A stretch of 63,514 bases of DNA. Source: Thermoplasmatota archaeon (GTDB lineage: Archaea; Thermoplasmatota; Penumbrarchaeia; Penumbrarchaeales; Penumbrarchaeaceae). Positions within the stretch are counted from its first letter, which is position 1; every line of letters starts with the position of its first letter. The notes beneath the pieces are model-generated. The model was not told the DNA's origin. It searched no databases and saw only the letters and a list, made by a program, of their open reading frames with translations. Positions 18,460 through 27,150 of this stretch are shown piece after piece. The translations under genes were made by a program, and so were the position numbers. Where the stretch lies: positions 1 through 63,514 of the forward strand of contig JAFGLL010000043.1 in assembly GCA_016928095.1 (NCBI GenBank), given 5' to 3'.

Positions 18460-21400
18460 TTATTCTTCCTGGTCGCCGTCCCTGTAGAAATCCCTTTCCA
18501 TACGCTCCTTCTCGTTCCTCCTTCTTCTGTCAAAGGAAAAGAGGACTATCACGAGAAGGACCAAGATAGCAATGGCGAGCAGTATGAAGACCATGATCTT
18601 CAGTGAGGAGACATCGGTTCCGTTCTGACCTTTAGGGTTCGTTCCATCCCTGAACTCCTGAAGGTTGGTCTTGCCATCATTATCGAGGTCCTCATCAGCG
18701 TCGGTGGGGTCATTCGGGTCCAGACCGTTCTTCAACTCCCAGTTGTCAGGCATGCCGTCGCCATCATCGTCCTCATCGCGCTCGTCTCCTTTTCCATCCC
18801 CGTCCATGTCCATGCTCTCGTTGGGGTCTTCGGGGAACCAATCCCTGTCATCTGGAACTCCATCGGAATCCGTATCCACATCCTCCCTGACCATTCCGGT
18901 CGTGAACCCCCATTCGAAAGCCGTTATCGAAGAGCCTTTCATGGAGAGGATCGACCGAGAAAGGTTGACCCTGTAGGTGGTGAGCTCATCAAGAGGTCTC
19001 AATGTCCTGATGCCAAGTGTCATCCGGTAGGGGTCATATACCAGTCCGATAGATACGGGTCTCCCATCAGGGTCTTTTAACTTGACGGTATCGTTCTTCA
19101 GGCTGTCGGGGGCCATCGGTATATCGAAACCGATGATAATGTCCGGCCAGAGGCGGGTGCCTGAACCTTTTGGTGCATTATTCCTGATGGTCGGTATACC
19201 TGCGTCGGACCTTGTGGTGAACTTCAGGTCAAAGCTGCTGGCCTGACCGACCCCGCCTCCATCCAGTTTGGCTCCTCTCTGATCGATGATACCGGGCGTG
19301 AGGACCAAGGTATACCTGCTGGCAAAAAGCAGTAGGCCGTTCGGTCTCCAGAGTATCTGTTTGGAGCCCATTATCGAGATGTCACCGTCGACCTTCTTCT
19401 GGGAACCATCCAGCACGAAGAGGTTCTCCGCGGTAAGGGAGGAGGTAGCGAGGTCATTGTCGAAAGTTATCGTCAATGCAGGGTCCACATAAGCGGTGTC
19501 CCTTCCGCCATCGATAACGACCGAGAGAACCCTCAGATAATCCGTTTGTAATCCTGGGTGAGATACAAGGATGGCCCTGGAATAGACGATTATTGGTGGG
19601 TTGACGCCATCATCGATGGTGGCGTTCAGTGTATACCCACCAGGGGTCAATGATGAAGTGTTCCATACCAGTGACCGTTCCCCTCCAGAGATCATGGTGT
19701 CGCCGGATACCAGGAAGACCTGATCGGAAGGATCGAGGTCGTCATCATAATGGATCGAATACTGTGCCGTATCTTCCGTGTCCGAAGTGAACCATTTGAT
19801 GGTGTATTCTTTGTCGGCCGTGTCTTCTTCCCCATCGGGTTCGATGAAGTCGAAAAAAGGAGGCTGGTTAGGGTCCGTCATCACGTCCAGTGAGTTTGAG
19901 AAGACCTTATTCCCCATCCTGTCCTTTGTCATCAATCTGAATTGATATGATGAATCTGGAGCAAGTCCTTCGAAACGATATTTGCTCTTCACCCGGTCCA
20001 GCACGGCAGCATCATTGATGTTCTCATCCGGTTGCTCCGCACTTCCTTTTCCATAGGTGAGATAGTATCCTTTATATTCCACATCCAGGGAGATGTCCCA
20101 GGAGAGCTCGACCCAAGACCAGCTCTTTGAGGCCACCCTGAGCTGTGGGTCCAATGGGACCAGAGGCATGGCGATGTCCTTGAAAGCCCTTGCTGTATAG
20201 GGGTCAGCGTCCTCGTTGATCCCATTGGACGGGTTGATATCCGTTCGGTGGTCCAGCCAGAAGATCTGAGCCCTATCCTGGAACCCGTGCACGATGACGG
20301 TTTCCCTGAACATCTCCGCATGGTATATTGGATCATTGATGAACATACCAAGATCAATGGAATCGTCCACCACATGGTCCATGGAGACCTTTTCTCCTTC
20401 TCTTGAGATATACCCCGCACGGACCAGGTAGAAATCCCTCAGGTCGATCTCGGACCAAGACAGGCAGAAAGCACCATTGATATATCCTACCCTCGGAGAG
20501 AACTGGTCCGATCTGGTAAGGTTCTCCATTATGGCCGTATACCCGTTAACCATGGACATGTTCCAGGATGGAGATGAGATCCATGCCATTGAATATTTGA
20601 TCCTCCACCCGTCCAGACCCATTTCCTGCCATACCACCATGGCATCCCCCTTCGACGAGAATGCAGCATCCGGAGCTTCCTGTCTGTTACCGTTCGAGGT
20701 CGCTCCGACCTCTATGTTGCCGGCGAAGGTCTGACCGTTGCTTGTATATGAAAAGTAGATATCGGTGTTGAATACACTTCCCAAACCGGTGTTCCTGTGG
20801 TCGACCCATACGATGCCGACCCTCCCTCCCGGAGCGACGGACATCCTGGGGTGCAGTTGATCCTCGTCCGTCTGATCATCATTGACGGTGATCGGATCGC
20901 TGAAGACATTGCCGCCGTCGATCGATCTTGTGAACATTATATCCTTCTGCTGCCCTGAACCCCCGACTCCGGCTTTCTCATTGACGTACACTATGGATAG
21001 GCCGACGGTCGAACTGTATCTTATGAACGGTTCCGTGATCGTACCGTTGATCTTCTCTATAACGATGCTTGGGGTCCACGTCGATCCTGTGTTGTTCGAG
21101 GTGGAGAGCCTGATCGACGGGGTGCCGTCCCGGTCATCAAGCCAGATGCAGTAAAGTACACCACCGCCGTCCACAGCTATCGAGGGGTGAGCAAACTTCT
21201 CTACTGTACCAGGTCCATCGCTCACGATGATATCGTTATTATTGAATTCACCATCACCCCATGATGTTCCGTCCAAGGACTTGGAGAACCTTATCTGGTG
21301 GATGTTCGCCCTGTTGTCCACCCATACTGCGAAGAACCTTCCAGACCCATCCTGTGCGACATCCAGGTCCCACTGCTCGTCCCCCGATGGTTCATAATCC

Positions 21401-21528
21401 TGTATCTCGTAATTGACAGGGTAGTCACCGCTACCTGGAGCTCTGGTGGGAGATGATCCCATGATGGTCATTGCTGATTGGAGTACGAGAATGATGGCCA
21501 ACAGGAACAACATAGCTGAGTTCTTCAT
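18460..21528 (-). CDS. Large secreted surface protein: BNR/sialidase-like, FnIII, SbsA Ig-like, TSP3 repeats, C-terminal anchor
   Basis: Starting at the ATG at 21528 (SD AAGGTG upstream) gives a signal peptide at residues 1-27 and a protein of 1022 aa. Residues 40 to about 430 contain several SxDGG-type Asp-box (BNR) turns such as FTRSIDGGNVFSDP and FSKSLDGTSWGDG, which suggest a beta-propeller. A fibronectin type III domain follows (ELSWDISLDVEYKGYYLTYG, then YRFEGLAPDSSYQFRL). Two SbsA-like Ig domains come next (one has VDPALTITFDND), then a TSP3-like calcium region (DTDSDGVPDDRDWFPEDPNE, DMDGDGKGDERDEDDDGDGM). One hydrophobic helix and a tail rich in Arg, Lys and Glu end the protein. Sialidase activity is not implied: Asp boxes occur in many non-catalytic propellers. 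Confidence 0.8.
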   Translation of the reverse strand: MKNSAMLFLLAIILVLQSAMTIMGSSPTRAPGSGDYPVNYEIQDYEPSGDEQWDLDVAQDGSGRFFAVWVDNRANIHQIRFSKSLDGTSWGDGEFNNNDIIVSDGPGTVEKFAHPSIAVDGGGVLYCIWLDDRDGTPSIRLSTSNNTGSTWTPSIVIEKINGTITEPFIRYSSTVGLSIVYVNEKAGVGGSGQQKDIMFTRSIDGGNVFSDPITVNDDQTDEDQLHPRMSVAPGGRVGIVWVDHRNTGLGSVFNTDIYFSYTSNGQTFAGNIEVGATSNGNRQEAPDAAFSSKGDAMVVWQEMGLDGWRIKYSMAWISSPSWNMSMVNGYTAIMENLTRSDQFSPRVGYINGAFCLSWSEIDLRDFYLVRAGYISREGEKVSMDHVVDDSIDLGMFINDPIYHAEMFRETVIVHGFQDRAQIFWLDHRTDINPSNGINEDADPYTARAFKDIAMPLVPLDPQLRVASKSWSWVELSWDISLDVEYKGYYLTYGKGSAEQPDENINDAAVLDRVKSKYRFEGLAPDSSYQFRLMTKDRMGNKVFSNSLDVMTDPNQPPFFDFIEPDGEEDTADKEYTIKWFTSDTEDTAQYSIHYDDDLDPSDQVFLVSGDTMISGGERSLVWNTSSLTPGGYTLNATIDDGVNPPIIVYSRAILVSHPGLQTDYLRVLSVVIDGGRDTAYVDPALTITFDNDLATSSLTAENLFVLDGSQKKVDGDISIMGSKQILWRPNGLLLFASRYTLVLTPGIIDQRGAKLDGGGVGQASSFDLKFTTRSDAGIPTIRNNAPKGSGTRLWPDIIIGFDIPMAPDSLKNDTVKLKDPDGRPVSIGLVYDPYRMTLGIRTLRPLDELTTYRVNLSRSILSMKGSSITAFEWGFTTGMVREDVDTDSDGVPDDRDWFPEDPNESMDMDGDGKGDERDEDDDGDGMPDNWELKNGLDPNDPTDADEDLDNDGKTNLQEFRDGTNPKGQNGTDVSSLKIMVFILLAIAILVLLVIVLFSFDRRRRNEKERMERDFYRDGDQEE

Positions 21529-21668
21529 CCATAACACCTTCTGGCTCACCAACCAGATGGTCGGGCCCCACATAAAACCTTATCCTTCATATGTGCAGAT
21601 AAGATCTTGACCATATTGAACGTTGGTGATAGTTAGTTGTCATCGTTTCGATCCTTCTGCTCTATGGC

Positions 21669-23426
21669 CTATGGCGGCAGGACCGGGTCTATGTGTTCCA
21701 GGACCCACCGTTCGGTCTCAAGGTGTTCCTTAAGACCATCTCGGTCAAGCGGCAGTGCTCGGAAAATGGTCGCGGCCCTCTTCTTGCCCACTCCCGGGAG
21801 TGCCTGGAGGTCGCGAAAGGACATCTGATTGATCCTGAAAGGGGTCATGAATCCTGTAACGCTCCTTCCGGAGAACTCGGTCACTGCAACATCGACAAAG
21901 GTTCCGAGATCGACACGGTGCTCGATACCGACAAGGAGGGGATACGATCCTATCTGTCTGCCAAATGTGGTATGACCCGCCACCGTTTCGGTATAGATCC
22001 CTTTTAGAACCCCTCCGATCCCGATCATGTTCCTCAGGAATTGTGGGTCGAACCCTCTCCTGACCTTCTCCTTGAAATCGAGGAATGCCACCCTTAGCTT
22101 TCCCGTAAGGTATCTGGCGATAGGAACCCCGTCATCACCCGGGAACAGGGCCCCCCTGATGTTGATCCTTCTGACAAGAAGTTTCTCGTTCATGACCGAT
22201 CTCAGCAGTTCCAGGTCCTTGGCGAAGCTGCTCGGGGTCTGCTCAGGAAGTCCCCCCAGGAAGTTGATCCCCGGTAGGAGGTGAGGTAGTCCGTTCACTC
22301 CTGTTCGCCCCCCCACCTCGTTCATCATTCTCACGGCAGCAAGGGTCTCATCAGGTCCCGAATTCAGATTGTTGACCTTCCTCACCAGGGGGTCGGAGGA
22401 TTCCAGACCGAGCGCAAGGACGGTTCCAGGTGTGGTGAACCTGACCAAGACCTCTAGAGCCTTCCTTGATAGGTCAGGATGACGGCTGACGACTGCCGGA
22501 TTGGCATTGTCAGTATGGATGATCCCGGTGTCGATCCCCGGTCTTCTGCCTCTTCCGATCGCTCTCTGCACGCCCTTGCCTTCATTGAGCTTCCGCCCAA
22601 CTCCCGACATCATCTCTTCCAGGGCACAAGGGTCAGGAGAAGGGACATCGGACCTTCCTGCCTCGGGGGACATGTAGGATAGCAGGTCCGATTGACCGCC
22701 GATCCTCAGGTTCTCCAGACCGTTGTCAGATAGCTCTCCGACCTCCTCGATGATGTCTTGAGGCTCCCTGAACTGGACGGGTCCCTTCCCCGGTTCCGAG
22801 CAGAAGGAGCAACCTCCCGACAGATATCTTGGACATCCCCTGGAGGTCTCTATCTCTGCAATGAGCGGAGAGGGATGGTCCGGGTGCATCCATATCATAA
22901 AAGCACCTCTCAACAGATGCTCGTTCCATTCCTCCATCGTCCTGTCCCGGTCCCTTAAGGTCCCGGTGGAAGAGAAGCTTTCTCCGAGGACTCCGGGGTC
23001 GCCAAGGCAGGTTTTGACCTCATCATCCCCGGAATGAACGGGTGCAGAGGGACCAACCACCATCACCGCCCTTCCTGCAGCTTCCAACGCAACTTCTCTC
23101 ACCTCCCTCCTGGAGATGGGCATCCCTCTCAGATATCTGCCCGGGACGATACATCCTGTCACTATGAAGGTCCCATCGATCTTCCTGAGCGTCCCTATTC
23201 GCCTGGCGGACCCTCTCATACCTCTCCATTGGTCCACCGTCAGGTATCCTATCTCCTCATGCTCAGCCCCGCCGGAAACCAGGCCTCCGGCAAGCGAGCG
23301 GACGTGCGGTGATATGTAAGGAGGCACTCCCAGTGCAGATGGTTCATCGATGTATCCATCAAGGATCAGGTATTTCCATCCAGGATCGGGTTGACCAGCC
23401 CTCTGGAGGGCCAAAGGTCGGCTCAT
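21669..23426 (-). CDS. Radical SAM protein with C-terminal helix-hairpin-helix
   Basis: The ATG at 23426 is 27 bases from a TATA box shared with the opposite gene, so the mRNA is probably leaderless; an in-frame TTG eight codons upstream is not needed. The protein is 585 aa. Iron-sulfur ligands are in a CX7CX2C arrangement (SRGCPRYLSGGCSFCSEPG, around residues 203-221) instead of the classic CX3CX2C. A radical SAM TIM barrel follows. Near residues 550-570 LQALPGVGKKRAATIFRAL is a clear helix-hairpin-helix, which often binds DNA or RNA non-specifically. The N-terminal 150 residues are a separate conserved region. This matches an archaeal radical SAM group of unknown function; modification of a nucleic acid is one possible role (inference). 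Confidence 0.8.
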   Translation of the reverse strand: MSRPLALQRAGQPDPGWKYLILDGYIDEPSALGVPPYISPHVRSLAGGLVSGGAEHEEIGYLTVDQWRGMRGSARRIGTLRKIDGTFIVTGCIVPGRYLRGMPISRREVREVALEAAGRAVMVVGPSAPVHSGDDEVKTCLGDPGVLGESFSSTGTLRDRDRTMEEWNEHLLRGAFMIWMHPDHPSPLIAEIETSRGCPRYLSGGCSFCSEPGKGPVQFREPQDIIEEVGELSDNGLENLRIGGQSDLLSYMSPEAGRSDVPSPDPCALEEMMSGVGRKLNEGKGVQRAIGRGRRPGIDTGIIHTDNANPAVVSRHPDLSRKALEVLVRFTTPGTVLALGLESSDPLVRKVNNLNSGPDETLAAVRMMNEVGGRTGVNGLPHLLPGINFLGGLPEQTPSSFAKDLELLRSVMNEKLLVRRINIRGALFPGDDGVPIARYLTGKLRVAFLDFKEKVRRGFDPQFLRNMIGIGGVLKGIYTETVAGHTTFGRQIGSYPLLVGIEHRVDLGTFVDVAVTEFSGRSVTGFMTPFRINQMSFRDLQALPGVGKKRAATIFRALPLDRDGLKEHLETERWVLEHIDPVLPP

Positions 23427-23448
23427 ATTGACTGAAAGACCCTTATGC

Positions 23449-23457
23449 AATTATATC
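23449..23457. promoter_or_regulatory. Bidirectional TATA box for two leaderless genes
   Basis: AATTATATC reads as a TATA-like box on either strand. Its centre (about 23453) is 27 bases from the ATG of the leftward radical SAM gene (23426) and 27 bases from the ATG of the rightward endonuclease III-like gene (23480). No other box or SD is seen for either. Confidence 0.6.
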
Positions 23458-23479
23458 TTTGCAGCTCCTTCCAGGGAAT

Positions 23480-24196
23480 ATGAGGAGCTTCTCTTCAGGG
23501 TGGTTAATGCAACTGTTCTCGAAGCTTTTCCTTGCCTTCGGGGACCCCTGCTGGTGGCCTGGCGAGACCCCTTTCGAGGTAGCCATCGGTGCCATCCTGA
23601 CTCAAAATACTGCCTGGAGCAACGTCGAGACGGCCATCGGGAACCTGAAGAAGGCCGAGATGCTGGACCCGGCCAAGGTCATCGAATGTTCCCCCGATCG
23701 CCTGGCCGGGCTGATCCATGCAACAGGTTACCACAACCAGAAAACCGAGTATATCAAGGTGATCAGCAATTTCATCGTGGAGGAACTGGGCGGGGATATC
23801 TCATCGCTTTCAAGCTGGGACACCAAGGATGCAAGAACGGCTCTCCTGAGCCTGAAGGGTGTCGGGAACGAGACCGCAGACTCCATTTTATGCTATGCTG
23901 TTCGGAAACCAGTGTTCGTAGTTGATGTCTATACCCTGAGGATATTTGCACGGATGGACCCTCGACCGATCATCGAGATGGACGTCCACGAGCCTTTGGA
24001 CCCGATGGCGGTCCGGTCCGAAATAATGACCTCCCTGAAGGGAGATGCCCTGTTATACAACCGTTTACATGCCCTATTGGTCATATTGGCCAAGGAATAT
24101 TGCAGGAAAAACCCCAAATGTGGAGCATGCCCTGTCCATGATATCTGTCGGACAGGGGTTCGGACAATGGGATCCGCTGAAGGGCCCAACGAATAA
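23480..24196 (+). CDS. Endonuclease III-like HhH-GPD base-excision DNA glycosylase with [4Fe-4S] cluster
   Basis: It should remove damaged bases from DNA. Diagnostic parts: WWPGETPFEVAIGAILTQNT near the N-terminus, the helix-hairpin-helix LLSLKGVGNETADSILCYA, the catalytic aspartate in FVVDVYTLRIF, and C-terminal cluster cysteines YCRKNPKCGACPVHDIC with CX5CX2CX5C spacing (E. coli Nth has CX6CX2CX5C). The position of the Nth catalytic lysine in the hairpin is glutamate here (NET), which suggests a monofunctional glycosylase of the MagIII-like group, not a bifunctional lyase. ATG 23480 is 27 bases after the shared TATA box; ATG 23507 is an alternative start nearer the conserved core. It is divergent from the radical SAM-HhH gene. 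Confidence 0.85.
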   Translation: MRSFSSGWLMQLFSKLFLAFGDPCWWPGETPFEVAIGAILTQNTAWSNVETAIGNLKKAEMLDPAKVIECSPDRLAGLIHATGYHNQKTEYIKVISNFIVEELGGDISSLSSWDTKDARTALLSLKGVGNETADSILCYAVRKPVFVVDVYTLRIFARMDPRPIIEMDVHEPLDPMAVRSEIMTSLKGDALLYNRLHALLVILAKEYCRKNPKCGACPVHDICRTGVRTMGSAEGPNE

Positions 24197-24253
24197 ATGA
24201 AAAATAACAGAAGAGTGTTATATCCTCGGGCCAGGCCCATTCGAGGTAATTTC

Positions 24254-24679
24254 ATGACCATAAAACGGACCGAACTACTATCAGTCGAGGCTAAAAGGGT
24301 CGGGGTCTTGGCCCAGAAGATGAACATCCGTATCGATGTGAACTCCAACGTATCACAGATATATTTGACCGAAGAGGACGAGGCAAGGGTGGACTTCAGG
24401 TTCATGGCCACATACACCGGGTTGGGGACTGTGGGGATGGAGGGTAGGATAATCTTCTCCGGAGGAGCAAGGGAATTGAGCGATCAGTGGTCCGAAACGG
24501 GTAATATGCCGGACAAGGCAGCTCAGGAGATCCATGGAGCGATCATGAAGACATGCATGCCCGTGGCAGTTCTTCTGTCGAGGGAGGTGCAGCTTCCCCC
24601 ACCCATGCCGATGCCACCTGTCAACATCAAGGGAAAGAAGAGGTCCGTCATACCTGCCTCGGGGATGGAAGTGGCCTAG
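24254..24679 (+). CDS. Conserved hypothetical protein, possibly SecB-like
   Basis: The 141-residue protein starts at the ATG at 24254, preceded by GAGGTAA eight bases upstream. An upstream ATG at 24197 would include a TATA-like TTATAT (24219-24224) inside the gene and is less likely. The sequence is one beta-rich domain: RIDVNSNVSQIYLTEEDEAR, then a long strand region and a helix with PDKAAQEIHGAI, ending in a proline- and methionine-rich linker and a basic patch. The alternation of strands and final helix is compatible with a SecB-like fold, known from some archaea, but I cannot confirm it. It converges with the next gene, sharing the stop CTAG. Confidence 0.55.
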   Translation: MTIKRTELLSVEAKRVGVLAQKMNIRIDVNSNVSQIYLTEEDEARVDFRFMATYTGLGTVGMEGRIIFSGGARELSDQWSETGNMPDKAAQEIHGAIMKTCMPVAVLLSREVQLPPPMPMPPVNIKGKKRSVIPASGMEVA

Positions 24680-25158
24680 AAGAAGCCGCCCATCCGTCCC
24701 TTGAATTTCCCCTCGACCATCGCCATCTCGATGTCCTCAAGGTCCCTTTTCATGATGGAGATCATTTTAAACCTTAGAACGAAGAACAGCGCCAGGTTCA
24801 GAGAAGCACCGAGGAATCCCACAGCGATCGAGATCAGGAATCCCCCCAGACCCATGAAACGGAAAACGGCCATGGCGATTATGAAGAACTCGAACCAGGA
24901 GATGACGCAGTTGCTGAAAATGGAGGACCATTTAAGGTCGATCTGTATCTTTCTCTTATCCTTTTGAACGGAGACGGTCAGTTTCCTGTTGAGCCCCATG
25001 ATCACCTTGTGGAGGTTGTTCCTCCTCCCCTCCATCGTACCTGAAGGTAGATCGTAATCATCAATATTGAACCTGTACTCGACCATCCTCTCCTTGATCG
25101 CTTCCATCACGTTAGGTATATCCAGTTTGCAGATGTCCTTTTTTATAAGGTCCTTCAT
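24676..25158 (-). CDS. Membrane protein with two helices, hypothetical
   Basis: The 160-residue protein has a soluble, mixed-charge N-terminal part of about 85 residues (MVEYRFNIDDYDLPSGTMEG) followed by two closely spaced hydrophobic helices (about 86-106 and 108-128) and a basic C-terminus. Its ATG overlaps the stop of the preceding gene (ATGA), so translation is coupled. With pyrF and the beta-barrel-like gene upstream it forms a three-gene operon. Its TAG stop uses the same four bases (CTAG) as the stop of the convergent gene. No family recognised. Confidence 0.6.
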   Translation of the reverse strand: MKDLIKKDICKLDIPNVMEAIKERMVEYRFNIDDYDLPSGTMEGRRNNLHKVIMGLNRKLTVSVQKDKRKIQIDLKWSSIFSNCVISWFEFFIIAMAVFRFMGLGGFLISIAVGFLGASLNLALFFVLRFKMISIMKRDLEDIEMAMVEGKFKGRMGGFF

Positions 25159-25496
25159 GCCTGATCATCCCAGCGTATCAAGATCCGGAGCCCCTTTTTG
25201 ATGCGATCGCCGATCTTTCTTCTGGGGAACAGGGTGACCTTCTCCCCTTCCTTAACACCGAGGTACTTCATGTCCTTCTTCCTCAGGGAGACCCTGCCTC
25301 TGGTCATCATGCTGTCACCGACGAGACGGAGGACGACATTCTTTTCCTCGTGGATGAAGAGGGCCACCTTTCCTTCGTTGAACTCTTCCATCTCGAGTAT
25401 CGATATATGGACCCTGGCTATACCAGAACCGGATATGGGGCTTGCCCTGACCACAAGGTCGATCCCATCCCTCTGCCCTTTTTCCTCGTCCAACAT
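25155..25496 (-). CDS. Small beta-barrel-like protein, resembling the CDC48/VAT N-terminal or AbrB-type fold
   Basis: The 113-residue protein contains GRVSLRKKDMKYLGVKEGEK followed by VTLFPRR. This resembles the psi-loop element of double-psi beta-barrels (as in CDC48-N, VatN and AbrB-type domains): a basic strand, then L-G-hydrophobic-x-x-G-x-x-V-x-L. An earlier strand pair lies at residues 20-55. The match is by pattern only. It starts one base after the pyrF stop, with AGGAGAT upstream, and overlaps the next gene by four bases. Function is unknown. Confidence 0.55.
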   Translation of the reverse strand: MLDEEKGQRDGIDLVVRASPISGSGIARVHISILEMEEFNEGKVALFIHEEKNVVLRLVGDSMMTRGRVSLRKKDMKYLGVKEGEKVTLFPRRKIGDRIKKGLRILIRWDDQA

Positions 25497-25497
25497 G

Positions 25498-26337
25498 CTA
25501 CCATCTCCTGAGGTCTTTCATTATCCTGTTGATGGATGAAGTGTATTCTCCTACGGCCTTACTGGCCGAGGTGATATAATCAAGGTCACTTTTCAGGAAC
25601 GAGAACATGATACCTCTGGAAACGTTGATGAGCAATCCACCTCCGCAGGGGTCAGTACCATATTGGAGGACCTTGTTCAGGTCCCCTCCCTGAGCACCCA
25701 CACCAGGAACCAGTACGGGCATCTCGAAACCCACCAGGTCCCTGACCATCCTGAGCTCTTCTGGATAGGTCGCACCAATGACAAGACCCAGGTTGCCGTG
25801 TTCGTTCCATCCGGATATCATCCGGGCCATCCTTAAAAAAAGGGGTTCCTCAGGTGACGGCGTGTTCTGGACCTCACCTGCTGCGGGATTGGAGGTCCTG
25901 CAGAGGACGAACACCAGTTTTTCTTTGTGTTCCGAGAACGGTATCACGGCATCCTTGCCCATGTAGGCGTTCACGGTTATGGAGCCAGCCCCGAGCTTTT
26001 CGAAAGCAGCTCGGGCATAAGCTCTCGAGGTGTTACCGATATCTCCTTTCTTGCTATCGAGGATGACCAGAACATCCGGGTATTCCCTGTTGATATAGGA
26101 AATGGTCCTTTCCATGGCCGTTACACCGTCTATCCCCTGAACTTCGTAAAAGGCCTGGTTCAACTTGTAGGCGGCGGCCATGCCCGCTGTGGCATCGATC
26201 AGCTCTCTGTTCCTTTCGAACTGTGGGAGGATACCCTCTCTCAAATGAGGCGGAAACTTCTCCAGGTCCGTGTCCAGACCTATGCAGAGAATGGTTCTTC
26301 TCTCGAGTGAACCAATAAGCTTGTCCTTCCATTGCAT
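25498..26337 (-). CDS. pyrF: Orotidine 5'-phosphate decarboxylase, long (type 2) form
   Basis: It catalyses the last step of UMP synthesis. The catalytic D-x-K-x-x-D-I motif is DSKKGDI at residues 94-100. The protein is 279 aa, as in type 2 enzymes, not the roughly 210-230 aa of the usual archaeal type. Type 2 signatures include GLDTD near residue 20, NAYMGKDAVIPF, RTSNPAAGEVQ and the phosphate-binding PVLVPGVGAQGG. The UMP kinase for the next step is in the window (40235-40927) but not linked. A TTATTATTA box (26359-26367) lies 27 bases upstream of the ATG, so the mRNA is probably leaderless. It heads a three-gene operon. Confidence 0.93.
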   Translation of the reverse strand: MQWKDKLIGSLERRTILCIGLDTDLEKFPPHLREGILPQFERNRELIDATAGMAAAYKLNQAFYEVQGIDGVTAMERTISYINREYPDVLVILDSKKGDIGNTSRAYARAAFEKLGAGSITVNAYMGKDAVIPFSEHKEKLVFVLCRTSNPAAGEVQNTPSPEEPLFLRMARMISGWNEHGNLGLVIGATYPEELRMVRDLVGFEMPVLVPGVGAQGGDLNKVLQYGTDPCGGGLLINVSRGIMFSFLKSDLDYITSASKAVGEYTSSINRIMKDLRRW

Positions 26338-26424
26338 CGGGTTCGGATTGTGAACGGATTATTATTACTTTGGGGGGAGAATGACCTCGAGAAAGAATAT
26401 CATGTACCAGGACATTGCCTCCTC

Positions 26425-27150
26425 ATGTTGCTCGGCATTGACGAAGCCGGGAGAGGCCCGGTCCTCGGACCAATGGTGATCGGTGGTCTTGTATCGAATG
26501 ATGAGGAGGTCCTCCGGGAGCTTGGTGTCAGGGACTCCAAACTGCTCACACCGATCCGCAGGGAAGCATTGTATCGTGAGCTCGAGGGTTCGTTCTATCA
26601 TTGCCTATTGATCGTTCCAGCATCGGCAATAGACCTCTCCAGATCGATCATGACCCTCAACGATCTCGAGGTGCTATGTTTCTCGTCGGTGGTCCTTTCC
26701 ATCTTGATGGGTAGGGCCTTTCGACACCCGTCTTTGCCAGAGGATGTCGATATCAAGTTGAAGGGGGAGAACATCGGGGTGGACCTGATCATTCTGGACG
26801 CTGCTGATGTGAACGAGAAACGTTACGGGGAGATGGTATCCAGGGAAGTATCGAGGTTCTACGAGGATGGAAGAGAGATCCAATCGATGCACAAGGCTGA
26901 CAGGGACCACCCGGTGGTGGGTGCCGCATCAATAATCGCCAAGGTGATCAGGGATAGGATCATGGTCGAGATATCCAAAGGGGTCGGGGAGGATGTCGGT
27001 AGCGGTTATCCCGGCGACATGACCACAAGGGAGTTCCTGTTCTCATATTACCGTAGGAATGGAACACTTCCTTCCTTCGCCAGGTCATCATGGGATACCT
27101 GCAGGAAGTTGACCTCTGCGAGAGCTCAGAGGACCTTGGGGGACTTTTGA
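26425..27150 (+). CDS. rnhB: Ribonuclease HII
   Basis: The enzyme cleaves RNA in RNA-DNA hybrids and removes single ribonucleotides. DEAGRG at residues 6-11 holds the first two active-site acids. LGVRDSKLLTP carries the DSK motif with its conserved aspartate, and ADRDHPVVGAASIIAKV contains the A-D-x-x-x-P-V-x-x-A-S-I-x-A-K region. SGYPGDMTTREF and RSSWDTC end the catalytic domain. I chose ATG 26425 because it opens the conserved core; a weak AATATC box lies about 27 bases upstream. The frame is open to a TTG at 26332, but that extension is not family-like. The 3' end overlaps the convergent gene by 25 bases. Confidence 0.93.
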   Translation: MLLGIDEAGRGPVLGPMVIGGLVSNDEEVLRELGVRDSKLLTPIRREALYRELEGSFYHCLLIVPASAIDLSRSIMTLNDLEVLCFSSVVLSILMGRAFRHPSLPEDVDIKLKGENIGVDLIILDAADVNEKRYGEMVSREVSRFYEDGREIQSMHKADRDHPVVGAASIIAKVIRDRIMVEISKGVGEDVGSGYPGDMTTREFLFSYYRRNGTLPSFARSSWDTCRKLTSARAQRTLGDF

